Shown piece by piece: positions 1-5,260 of a stretch of 5,260 nucleotides of DNA. The notes under the pieces were generated by a model that saw only the letters and a program-made list of their open reading frames with translations, had not been told where the DNA came from and searched no databases. The number at the start of each line of letters is the position of its first letter. Position 1 is the stretch's first letter. Where the stretch lies: NCBI GenBank assembly GCA_023430065.1, contig JAEZCG010000028.1:1-5260 (forward strand). Direction: 5' to 3'. The position numbers and the translations under genes are program-made. Source of the DNA: Pseudomonadota bacterium (GTDB lineage Bacteria > Pseudomonadota > Gammaproteobacteria > Burkholderiales > SHXO01).

Positions 1-1224
1 GGCGCGCACTGCGCGCGCGACGGCCTCGTGCGCCTCACGGAACGGCAGTCCCTTCTTGACCAGGTAGTCAGCCAGATCGGTGGCGGTGGCAAATCCCTCC
101 GCCGCCGCCTGGCGCATGGCGTCGGCATCGACGGTGATCCCCGACATCATGTCGGCGAACACCCGCAGCGTATCGGCCAGCGTGTCCGCGGTGTCGAACA
201 GCGGTTCCTTGTCCTCCTGGTTGTCCTTGTTGTAGGCCAGCGGCTGGCCCTTCATGAGCGTGAGCAGGCACACCAGATGGCCGTTCACGCGGCCGGTCTT
301 GCCGCGGACCAGTTCCGGCACGTCGGGATTCTTCTTCTGCGGCATGATCGAGGAACCGGTGCAGTAGCGGTCCGCCAGCATGATGAAGCCGAAGCGCGGA
401 CTCATCCACAGGATGAGCTCCTCGGACAGGCGTGACAGGTGCGTCATGATGAGCGCGGCGCAGGCGCAGAACTCGATGGCGAAGTCGCGATCCGACACCG
501 CGTCCAGCGAATTGGCGGCCACCGCTTCGAATCCGAGCAGCTGCGCCACGCGGGCGCGATCGATGGGATAGGTGGTCCCGGCCAGCGCCGCGGCGCCCAG
601 CGGCAGGCGGTTGACCCGGCGCCGGCAGTCCGCCAGCCGCTCGCGGTCGCGCTCGAGCATCTCGAAGTAGGCCAGCAAGTGATGTCCGAATGTGACCGGC
701 TGGGCCACCTGCAGGTGGGTGAATCCCGGCATGACGGTGTCGGCGTGGCGCTCGGCGAGATCCACCAGCCGCGTTTGCAGCGTGCGCAGCAAGGCGGCGA
801 TGTCGTCGATGGCCGCGCGCAGCCACAGGCGCACGTCGGTCGCGACCTGGTCGTTGCGCGAACGTCCGGTGTGCAGGCGCTTGCCGGCATCGCCCACCAG
901 CTCGGTCAACCGCCGCTCGATGTTCAGGTGGACATCCTCGAGATCGACCGACCAGTGGAATCGTCCGGCGGCGATGTCCGCGCCGATCCCCTGCATGCCG
1001 CGCTCGATGTCGGCCAGATCGTTCGCCGACAGCACCCCCACCTCGTGCAGCATGCGTGCGTGAGCGAGCGATCCCTGGATGTCGACCGCCGCCAGGCGGC
1101 GGTCGAAGCCGACCGAGGCGGTGTAGCGCTTGACCAGTTCGTCGACCGGTTCGCTGAAGCGCCCGGACCAGGTGTTTGCCGATGAGGTATCGGCCTGGGA
1201 CCGGCTCGAGGAGGAATCTTTCAT
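1..1224 (-). CDS. argH: Argininosuccinate lyase, C-terminus cut by window edge
   Basis: Cytoplasmic enzyme that splits argininosuccinate into arginine and fumarate, the last step of arginine synthesis. It belongs to the fumarase/aspartase superfamily and is normally a homotetramer. The frame is open to the left edge, giving 408 codons of a family usually near 460, so about 50 C-terminal residues lie outside. Visible in order: the N-terminal [13 protein letters not shown] motif, [13 protein letters not shown] from residue 118, [14 protein letters not shown] with the likely catalytic His at 170, and the superfamily signature [11 protein letters not shown] at 290-300 whose first Ser (291) is the expected catalytic serine. 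The last visible segment, [13 protein letters not shown], is also typical. The chosen ATG (1222-1224) gives a Ser-rich leader of about 18 residues before WSGRF. An in-frame ATG at 1315-1317 would add 31 low-complexity residues and almost touch algZ. Neither has a clear Shine-Dalgarno. It is transcribed divergently from algZ. The identity is certain from the motifs; the start is not. Confidence 0.96.
   Translation of the reverse strand, partial: MKDSSSSRSQADTSSANTWSGRFSEPVDELVKRYTASVGFDRRLAAVDIQGSLAHARMLHEVGVLSANDLADIERGMQGIGADIAAGRFHWSVDLEDVHLNIERRLTELVGDAGKRLHTGRSRNDQVATDVRLWLRAAIDDIAALLRTLQTRLVDLAERHADTVMPGFTHLQVAQPVTFGHHLLAYFEMLERDRERLADCRRRVNRLPLGAAALAGTTYPIDRARVAQLLGFEAVAANSLDAVSDRDFAIEFCACAALIMTHLSRLSEELILWMSPRFGFIMLADRYCTGSSIMPQKKNPDVPELVRGKTGRVNGHLVCLLTLMKGQPLAYNKDNQEDKEPLFDTADTLADTLRVFADMMSGITVDADAMRQAAAEGFATATDLADYLVKKGLPFREAHEAVARAVRA
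1082..1106. repeat. Perfect 25-bp palindrome inside argH
   Basis: Two 12-base arms, TCGACCGCCGCC and its exact complement, flank a single central A. On the minus strand it encodes the FDRRLAAVD stretch of ArgH, so coding constraint and GC-rich codon choice explain part of it. It could form a very GC-rich stem in argH mRNA or be a DNA-binding site roughly 210 bp upstream of algZ. The symmetry is directly visible; any function is inference. Confidence 0.4.
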
Positions 1225-1315
1225 CGCTGAGGGAGAAGGGTGCGCGCCGGCGCTGGCATGTGATGTGCTCGAGCCGCCACCTGCCCGCCGTGCCGAGGCG
1301 GTCGCTCGTCGAGTC

Positions 1316-2362
1316 ATGGGAAGTATAGATCAATCGATTCATCGCGATGCCCTTCCGGATTTCCGCAATCTGGGGGTGATCCTGCGCATCGTGTGTATCG
1401 TCCTGCTGGCCTGCGTGTTCGCCGCGTTGACGCAGACGCAGGCGTGGTCCGGCCTGTTCGACCGCTTTCTGGAGCTGGTCCTGCCCGTGCAGCCGGCACT
1501 CCTCCTGAGTCTGGGCGTGCTCTGGGGTGCCCGCGACTGGCTGCGTGCGCGGTCCTACCGGGAGGGGCTGCTGATGGTGGCCTTGATCGAGATGGGGGTG
1601 CTGGCGCTGGTGCACGCCGCGCTGGAATGGCTGCTGCCGGATCTCGGCCAGGCCGGGCTGGAGCGCTACTGGACGCTGACGCTGGCGCTGACCGGCCTCA
1701 TCCTCTACTACTTCCACCTGCGCAACCGGGCCCTGTCGCCGGCCCTGAGCGAGGCCCGCCTGCAGGCGCTGCAGGCCCGCATCCGGCCGCACTTCCTGTT
1801 CAACAGCATCAACGCCGTACTCAGCCTGATCCGTCTCGAGCCGCGCCGGGCCGAGGTCGCGCTCGAAGACATGGCCGACCTGTTTCGCGTGCTGATGGCG
1901 GACAACCGCGAGTTGTCCACGCTGGCACGCGAAGTGGAACTGACGCGCCAGTACCTGAACCTGGAGCAGCTGCGTCTGGGCGCTCGCCTGCGGGTGGAGT
2001 GGCACGTCGACAACATGCCGGAGGAGGCGCTGATCCCACCCCTGGTGCTGCAGCCGCTGGTGGAGAACGCGGTCTACCACGGCATCGAGCCCCATGCGGG
2101 ACCGGGCGTGATCCGCATCAACGCCTACAAGTCGCGCGGCGAGGTGCACCTGGTGCTGCGCAATCCCTATCGGCGCGACGGATCGCACCATGCGGGCAAC
2201 AAGATGGCCCTGGGCAACATCCGCGAGCGGCTCAGCCTGCACTTCGACGCCGAGGCCGGGCTGCGTACCACCGTGAGCGACAACACCTACCAGGTGCACA
2301 TCGTCCTGCCCTACCGCGTCGGGGAATCGCACGCAGCACCGGCGCGCGAGGCGCTCGCATGA
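1316..2362 (+). CDS. algZ: AlgZ/FimS-type membrane sensor histidine kinase
   Basis: Sensor kinase predicted to sit in the inner membrane and to signal to the AlgR-like regulator encoded next. It is 348 residues long, close to Pseudomonas AlgZ. Visible in order: a short cytoplasmic start with LPDFRN (residues 13-18), resembling the LPDF opening of this family; about four hydrophobic segments near 20-40, 54-72, 84-107 and 119-135; then a His_kinase (LytS-type) domain with [10 protein letters not shown] and the phospho-accepting His at 159. An ATPase region follows with the N-box [16 protein letters not shown] (241-256, Asn251) and [14 protein letters not shown] (297-310). The usual DxGxG box is absent, being replaced by a segment around [14 protein letters not shown], as I recall for AlgZ/FimS proteins. 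The frame is open further upstream to 1130, but that would run into argH. The ATG at 1316 puts LPDF at the expected place, although it lacks a good Shine-Dalgarno. The stop overlaps algR by four bases, indicating translational coupling. The signal sensed cannot be told. Confidence 0.87.
   Translation: MGSIDQSIHRDALPDFRNLGVILRIVCIVLLACVFAALTQTQAWSGLFDRFLELVLPVQPALLLSLGVLWGARDWLRARSYREGLLMVALIEMGVLALVHAALEWLLPDLGQAGLERYWTLTLALTGLILYYFHLRNRALSPALSEARLQALQARIRPHFLFNSINAVLSLIRLEPRRAEVALEDMADLFRVLMADNRELSTLAREVELTRQYLNLEQLRLGARLRVEWHVDNMPEEALIPPLVLQPLVENAVYHGIEPHAGPGVIRINAYKSRGEVHLVLRNPYRRDGSHHAGNKMALGNIRERLSLHFDAEAGLRTTVSDNTYQVHIVLPYRVGESHAAPAREALA
1322..1327 (-). promoter_or_regulatory. Possible -10 element for argH
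   Basis: Read on the minus strand this is TATACT, five of six matches to the sigma70 -10 consensus. It lies in a short AT-rich island that stands out in a GC-rich region. A start point about 7 bp downstream would fall near 1315. This gives an argH leader of about 90 nt and would make the upstream in-frame ATG (1315-1317) unusable, supporting the start at 1224. No good -35 hexamer is seen at 16-18 bp spacing, so an activator or an alternative element would be needed. The site overlaps the first codons of algZ. Confidence 0.3.
1328..1343. repeat. Imperfect 16-bp palindrome at the argH/algZ divergence
   Basis: The sequence GATCAATCGATTCATC is self-complementary at 14 of 16 positions, with only the fourth base from each end mismatched. 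It lies immediately upstream of the candidate argH -10 element, in the place of the -10/-35 spacer, and within the first codons of algZ. That placement would suit an operator for a dimeric regulator. Which protein might bind is unknown; I do not see a clear match to a named operator. The AT content is unusual for the surroundings. Confidence 0.3.
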
Positions 2363-3117
2363 GCGTGCCCGCGAGCGCGCTGCGCGTGGTGATTGCCGAC
2401 GACGAGGCGCCTGCGCGCAGCCGCATGCACGATCTCATCGAGGACTGCGCCCGGGCGATCCCCGTGCACGTGGTCGGAGAGGCGTCCAACGGCCGCGATC
2501 TGCTCCGACTGCTGGAAGGCACGAGCGCGGACGTGGTGCTCCTCGATGTCCGCATGCCGGAGATGGACGGCATCGAAGCGGCGCAGCACCTGCACAAGCT
2601 GCCCAGGCGGCCGGCGGTGATCTTCACGACCGCGTTCGACGCCTATGCCCTGAAGGCCTTCGAGCTGCACGCGGTGGACTATCTGGTCAAGCCGATCCGG
2701 CAGCAGCGACTGCAGGATGCGTTGTCGCGCGTGCAGCTCCAGTCGGGGCCGGCGCTGGAGGTGCTGCAGCAGCTGCAGAGCCATGCGCGCCGCCACCTCA
2801 GTGTGCAGGAGCGCGGCAAGGTGATCCTGGTGCCGGTGGACAGAATTCTCTACCTGCGCGCCGAACTGAAGTACGTGACGGTGCGCACGGCCGAGCGCGA
2901 CTACCTGCTGGAGGAGTCGCTGACCCGGCTGGAAGAGGAGTTCGGCGAGCGCTTCGTGCGCATCCACCGCAGCTGTCTGGTGGCGCGCGACTTCGTCGAG
3001 CGCTTCGAGCGTGCGGCGGAGGAGGGCGGCTGGAGCGTGCTGTTGCGCGGACTCGACGAACGACTGCCGGTCAGCCGCCGGCAGCAGCACGTCATCAAGG
3101 AATTCGCGCGCGTGTGA
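2359..3117 (+). CDS. algR: AlgR-type LytTR response regulator
   Basis: DNA-binding response regulator, 252 residues (Pseudomonas AlgR has 248). The receiver domain spans about 8-125: acidic pair Asp14-Asp15, phospho-acceptor Asp63 in LLDVRMPEMDG, Thr90/Thr91 and Lys111 in DYLVKPI are all present, so it should be phosphorylatable. After a linker with LEVLQQLQSH comes a LytTR domain at about 147-249, with ILYLRAELKYVTV, FVRIHRSCLV (199-208) and LPVSRRQ (236-242). These domains bind paired direct repeats in promoter DNA as dimers. The ATG shares bases with the algZ stop (ATGA overlap) and has a GAGG Shine-Dalgarno at 2348-2351, seven bases upstream. The same frame stays open far upstream through algZ, but those codons read as Pro/Ala/Gly/Arg-rich shadow sequence. 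In Pseudomonas AlgR controls alginate and twitching motility; its targets here are unknown. Confidence 0.92.
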   Translation: MSVPASALRVVIADDEAPARSRMHDLIEDCARAIPVHVVGEASNGRDLLRLLEGTSADVVLLDVRMPEMDGIEAAQHLHKLPRRPAVIFTTAFDAYALKAFELHAVDYLVKPIRQQRLQDALSRVQLQSGPALEVLQQLQSHARRHLSVQERGKVILVPVDRILYLRAELKYVTVRTAERDYLLEESLTRLEEEFGERFVRIHRSCLVARDFVERFERAAEEGGWSVLLRGLDERLPVSRRQQHVIKEFARV

Positions 3118-3148
3118 CGCCGCCGCGCACCGCGCGGCGCCGGGTCAC
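3114..3148. terminator. GC-rich hairpin in the convergent algR/parvulin gap
   Basis: The 27-bp gap between the two convergent stop codons is almost filled by an inverted repeat: GCCGCGC (3122-3128), loop ACC, GCGCGGC (3132-3138). An outer GTGAC/GTCAC pair (3114-3118 and 3144-3148) is separated from it by an internal loop. Its place suits a shared bidirectional terminator. No T-run follows on either strand, so it is not a canonical intrinsic terminator; it may only stabilise 3' ends or act together with Rho. Confidence 0.4.
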
Positions 3149-3990
3149 TGCGCGACGATCTTCGCGTCTTTCGCCAGCTTGGTCGCGAGCTCGGTGGTGA
3201 CGCGTTCGACCTCGCGCTGCTGCAGCCCCCGCATGATATTGGCCTTGGCCTGCTCGAACGGCGGGATGGTGGCATTGCGCACGTCGTCGAGCTTGACGAT
3301 CCACCAGCGCTCACCGACTGCGATGGGCTCGCTCACCTTGCCCTTTTGCATCTTCTCCACCGCCTGCGCGAGCTGTAACGGCAGGCCATGGGTCTGGCCT
3401 TCCTTGACCGGCGTCTTCAGATTGACCCACTCCAGTTCCCCGCCGCGGCTCGACGAAGGCGCCAGGGACCACTGGCGTGCCATCTCGGCGAAGTCCTTGC
3501 CCTTGACGATCTGCCCGTGCACTTCCTTGGCCCGCTGGTCGTTGGGAAGCATGATGACGCGCAGCTTGTAGTCCTTGGCACCCATGCTGCCCTTCATCTG
3601 GTCGTAGTGCGCCTTGGCCTGCTCTTCGGTGATCTGCGCGGGTTTCACCTGACCGCGCAGATACTTCTGCACCATCGCCGTGCGCTTGGCTTCCTCGGTC
3701 ACGGCCAGCACTTCCGGATCCTTGTCCAGGTTCTGCTTGGCCGCCTCCTGCACGAACAGCTCGCGCGCGATGAGTTGATTCCGGATCGCGTCGCGCAGCT
3801 GAGGCGTGTCGGCGTTGCCTTGTGCGGTCGCCTGGCGCACCGCCATCTCCATCGTGCTCTGCTTGATCGGCTTGCCGTTGACCGTCGCCACCGGCTTGTC
3901 GCCTTCCTGTGCCAGCGCACTCACGCTCGTGAGTGAGAACACGGCGACGGCGGCGAGGCGGGCGATTCGGGTGTATGGAGTTGAGCTCAT
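3145..3990 (-). CDS. Secreted parvulin-type peptidyl-prolyl isomerase-like protein, active site degenerate
   Basis: A 281-residue protein with the layout of SurA/PrsA-like periplasmic folding factors. A signal peptide (MSSTPYTRIARLAAVAVFSL onward) has a likely signal peptidase I cut after Ala27 in SALA/QEG; no lipobox cysteine is seen. The N-terminal chaperone region contains VATVNGKPI (34-42), TPQLRDAIRNQLIARELFVQEA (62-83) and a charged helical part to about 135. One rotamase domain lies at about 139-239, with GKDFAEMARQWS, SRGGELEW (181-188) and KGKVSEPI, followed by a C-terminal helix. The family's active-site residues look replaced: the His of the usual RHILV motif is Val145, the His of the usual HII motif is Trp230, and the acidic residue after the FxxxAxxxS motif is Ala177. 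It may therefore act as a chaperone rather than an isomerase. It is convergent to algR and divergent from hemC. The start gives a full signal peptide, with only a weak Shine-Dalgarno. Family membership is firm; substrate and activity are not. Confidence 0.88.
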   Translation of the reverse strand: MSSTPYTRIARLAAVAVFSLTSVSALAQEGDKPVATVNGKPIKQSTMEMAVRQATAQGNADTPQLRDAIRNQLIARELFVQEAAKQNLDKDPEVLAVTEEAKRTAMVQKYLRGQVKPAQITEEQAKAHYDQMKGSMGAKDYKLRVIMLPNDQRAKEVHGQIVKGKDFAEMARQWSLAPSSSRGGELEWVNLKTPVKEGQTHGLPLQLAQAVEKMQKGKVSEPIAVGERWWIVKLDDVRNATIPPFEQAKANIMRGLQQREVERVTTELATKLAKDAKIVAQ

Positions 3991-4014
3991 GGGTGCACTC
4001 GTTAGATGCCGGGA

Positions 4015-4026
4015 CGCCCCGGCGGG
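4015..4026. repeat. 12-bp direct repeat, copy 1
   Basis: CGCCCCGGCGGG occurs here and again at 4076-4087, both in the spacer between the parvulin-like gene and hemC. This copy lies just upstream of the candidate hemC -35 element. It is GC-rich, and its CCCC and GGG runs can partly pair. It may be a paired regulator site or chance in GC-rich DNA. Confidence 0.3.
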
Positions 4027-4029
4027 TGG

Positions 4030-4059
4030 TTGAGCGTGGGGCAGCGCGCAGTCTACACT
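4030..4059 (+). promoter_or_regulatory. Candidate sigma70-like promoter for hemC
   Basis: TTGAGC at 4030-4035 and TACACT at 4054-4059 are separated by 18 bp; each matches the sigma70 consensus at four of six positions. The expected start near 4066 gives a leader of about 77 nt before hemC. The need for a promoter here is strong, because the upstream gene faces the other way and algR is cut off by it. The particular hexamers are only the best I can see. Confidence 0.4.
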
Positions 4060-4075
4060 AGGGTCGCGCGGCGCT

Positions 4076-4087
4076 CGCCCCGGCGGG
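4076..4087. repeat. 12-bp direct repeat, copy 2
   Basis: Identical to 4015-4026, 61 bp further on. This copy would lie in the transcribed leader of hemC, starting about 10 nt after the predicted start point. It is followed by one more G, so it contains CCCC-GGC-GGGG, which could fold as a small hairpin. Confidence 0.3.
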
Positions 4088-4142
4088 GTCGGCTGTCGCC
4101 TGCGTGGTACGCTGTGCGGGCCATTCGCCGTTCCTGCGCATC

Positions 4143-5084
4143 ATGCCCGCCCTCGACGTTGTGACTATCGCCACCCGCGAAAGTGCCCTGGCCTTGTGGC
4201 AGGCGCATCACGTTCGCGATCGCCTGCGCGCGCTCAATCCCGGACTCGACGTGCGCATTCTGGGGATGACCACCGAGGGCGACAGGCGACTGAGCAGTTC
4301 GCTCGCCAAGATCGGCGGCAAGGGCCTGTTCGTCAAGGAGCTCGAGGCCGCGCTGGAAGCGGGCCGGGCCGATCTGGCGGTGCATTCCATGAAGGACGTG
4401 CCCATGCACCTTCCCCAGGGCTTCACGCTCGCCGCCATCCTCGAGCGCGAAGACCCGCGCGACGCCTTCGTCAGCACCCGCTACCCGGCCCTGTCGGCGC
4501 TGCCACCCGGCGCACGCGTCGGCACGTCCAGCCTGCGGCGCGAGAGCCAGATCCGCGCGCGCTTTCCCCACCTGGGTGTCGAGCCTCTGCGCGGCAACGT
4601 GAACACGCGCCTGCGCAAGCTGGACGCCGGCGAGTACGACGCCGTCATTCTCGCCGCGGCGGGATTGCGCCGCCTTGCCCTCGGCGGTCGCATCACGGCG
4701 CTGCTCACCCTAGCGGACAGCATCCCGGCGGCCGGACAAGGGGCGTTGGGCATCGAATGCCTGGACGCACGTAGCGACGTGCAGGCACTGCTGCAACCGC
4801 TCGTCCATCAGGCGACCGCGTGGTGCGTGCAGGCCGAACGCGCGGTGAGCCGCGCGCTGGCGGGTAGTTGCGTGGTGCCCCTCGGGGCCTTCGCCAGGGA
4901 GGAGGGAACGGATGTGATGCTGGACGCCTTCGTCGCCAGTCCGGATGGCCGCCGCATGGCGCGTGCCCATGCGCGCGCGGCGTCCATGCACGGCGACCCG
5001 CAGCAGCTGGCCGAGCAGGCCGTGTGCCAGCTCGTCGAGCAGGGCGCGCGCGAGATCCTGGCGGACCTGCCTCCGGCGCACTAG
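4143..5084 (+). CDS. hemC: Hydroxymethylbilane synthase (porphobilinogen deaminase)
   Basis: Cytoplasmic enzyme that joins four porphobilinogen molecules into linear hydroxymethylbilane, an early common step to haem and other tetrapyrroles. It is 313 residues, the normal family length. Visible features: [14 protein letters not shown] (8-21) with the substrate-binding Arg12; [28 protein letters not shown] (80-87) with the catalytic Asp85; [36 protein letters not shown]; and LAGSC, whose Cys243 is the expected attachment site of the dipyrromethane cofactor. All key residues are intact. The reading frame extends upstream to a GTG at 4104, but the ATG at 4143 places the conserved ATRES motif at the usual distance from the N-terminus. 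No clear Shine-Dalgarno is seen before it. It is followed after six bases or so by hemD, so the two are surely co-transcribed. A local promoter is proposed at 4030-4059. Confidence 0.97.
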   Translation: MPALDVVTIATRESALALWQAHHVRDRLRALNPGLDVRILGMTTEGDRRLSSSLAKIGGKGLFVKELEAALEAGRADLAVHSMKDVPMHLPQGFTLAAILEREDPRDAFVSTRYPALSALPPGARVGTSSLRRESQIRARFPHLGVEPLRGNVNTRLRKLDAGEYDAVILAAAGLRRLALGGRITALLTLADSIPAAGQGALGIECLDARSDVQALLQPLVHQATAWCVQAERAVSRALAGSCVVPLGAFAREEGTDVMLDAFVASPDGRRMARAHARAASMHGDPQQLAEQAVCQLVEQGAREILADLPPAH

Positions 5085-5088
5085 GCGG
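5083..5088 (+). promoter_or_regulatory. Shine-Dalgarno for hemD
   Basis: AGGCGG matches five of six bases of AGGAGG and overlaps the end of the hemC stop codon. It is eight bases from the ATG at 5097 but only two from the ATG at 5091. The second ATG is therefore the better hemD start, with reinitiation after hemC likely. Confidence 0.4.
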
Positions 5089-5096
5089 CCATGTCC

Positions 5097-5260
5097 ATGG
5101 CGGGAATCGACGCGCGGTCCGCGGCACGCGGCAGCATCCTGCTGATCCGCCCGGAAACGGAGTCGCGCCAGCTTGCCCAGGCGCTGGCGCCACTGGGCGC
5201 CGATGTCATCGTCTTCCCCACGCTGGAGATCCGTCCGCTCGATCCCGGGCAGGCGGCGCT
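5097..5260 (+). CDS. hemD: Uroporphyrinogen-III synthase, N-terminal fragment
   Basis: Only the first 54 or so codons lie in the window. The enzyme closes hydroxymethylbilane with inversion of ring D to give uroporphyrinogen III, using the product of HemC directly. What is visible fits the HemD N-terminus: a short leader, then the first strand GSILLIRPE, a helix with SRQLAQALAPLGADV, and the second strand IVFPTLEIRPLDP, which is the pattern RPE...L...LGA.V..FP.LEI.P typical of this family. The sequence shows no break. Two in-frame ATGs, 5091 and 5097, are possible; 5097 is chosen for its better-spaced Shine-Dalgarno. The position directly after hemC matches the common hemCD operon and strengthens the call. 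Confidence 0.88.
   Translation, partial: MAGIDARSAARGSILLIRPETESRQLAQALAPLGADVIVFPTLEIRPLDPGQAA

Noticed and set aside
1130..1158. TTGACC at 1130-1135 as the -35 of an algZ promoter
   Set aside because: No acceptable -10 hexamer follows at 16-18 bp; the sequence there is part of conserved argH codons.
28..1185. Plus-strand open frames opposite argH (28-435, 439-1185, 692-1063)
   Set aside because: They are complementary shadows of the argH coding strand, with no recognisable domain and biased composition.
1130..1315. N-terminal extension of algZ by 62 codons
   Set aside because: The extra residues are antisense to the argH start and the spacer and resemble no AlgZ N-terminus. Starting at 1316 gives the usual length and places LPDF correctly.
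68..2332. A 754-codon open frame on the minus strand across argH and algZ
   Set aside because: It is out of frame with argH, rich in Arg, Gly, Ala, His and Gln, shows no family motif, and covers two genes with clear conserved motifs. Long antisense open frames are common in GC-rich DNA.
1393..2358. Upstream extension of the algR frame through algZ, suggesting a fused 574-residue protein
   Set aside because: The extension is Pro/Gly/Ala/Arg-rich shadow of algZ without motifs. The algR ATG has a good Shine-Dalgarno and the receiver domain starts right after it.
2311..3090. A 259-codon minus-strand open frame opposite algR
   Set aside because: It is antisense to the fully conserved receiver and LytTR domains and shows no motif of its own.
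4128..4136. CCGTTCCTG as a possible AlgR-binding site ahead of hemC
   Set aside because: It matches the remembered consensus CCGTTCGTC at only seven of nine positions and lies within 15 bp of the start codon. This is too weak to annotate.

Overview
The window is GC-rich and densely coding. Its order, argH facing away from a sensor kinase/response regulator pair of the AlgZ/AlgR (FimS/AlgR) type with hemC and hemD beyond, is the arrangement known from Pseudomonas and other gammaproteobacteria. A gammaproteobacterial chromosome is therefore the best guess. The sequence does not settle the genus. No transposase, integrase, tRNA, rRNA or CRISPR array is visible.

Layout. Positions 1-1224 (minus) hold argH, cut by the left edge of the window. 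A 91-bp divergent spacer follows. Positions 1316-2362 (plus) hold algZ, a membrane histidine kinase of the LytS/His_kinase family. It overlaps by four bases (ATGA) the start of algR, a LytTR-type response regulator at 2359-3117 (plus). A 27-bp convergent gap with a GC-rich hairpin separates algR from a secreted parvulin-type protein on the minus strand (3145-3990). A 152-bp divergent spacer with a plausible sigma70-like promoter then leads to hemC (4143-5084, plus). hemD starts just after hemC and runs off the right edge. No gene-free stretch exceeds 300 bp.

Functions. ArgH performs the last step of arginine synthesis. AlgZ and AlgR form one two-component system, translationally coupled. HemC and HemD carry out consecutive steps of tetrapyrrole synthesis. 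The parvulin-like protein should act in the periplasm. It sits between algR and hemC in the opposite orientation, so hemC needs its own promoter here.

Points worth a second look: the parvulin-like protein seems to have lost both conserved active-site histidines and the catalytic acidic residue. An imperfect palindrome lies beside a TATACT -10 element at the argH/algZ divergence. A perfect 25-bp palindrome lies inside argH. A 12-bp direct repeat brackets the likely hemC promoter. The window otherwise looks like ordinary core genome, and I see no convincing new defence or mobile system.
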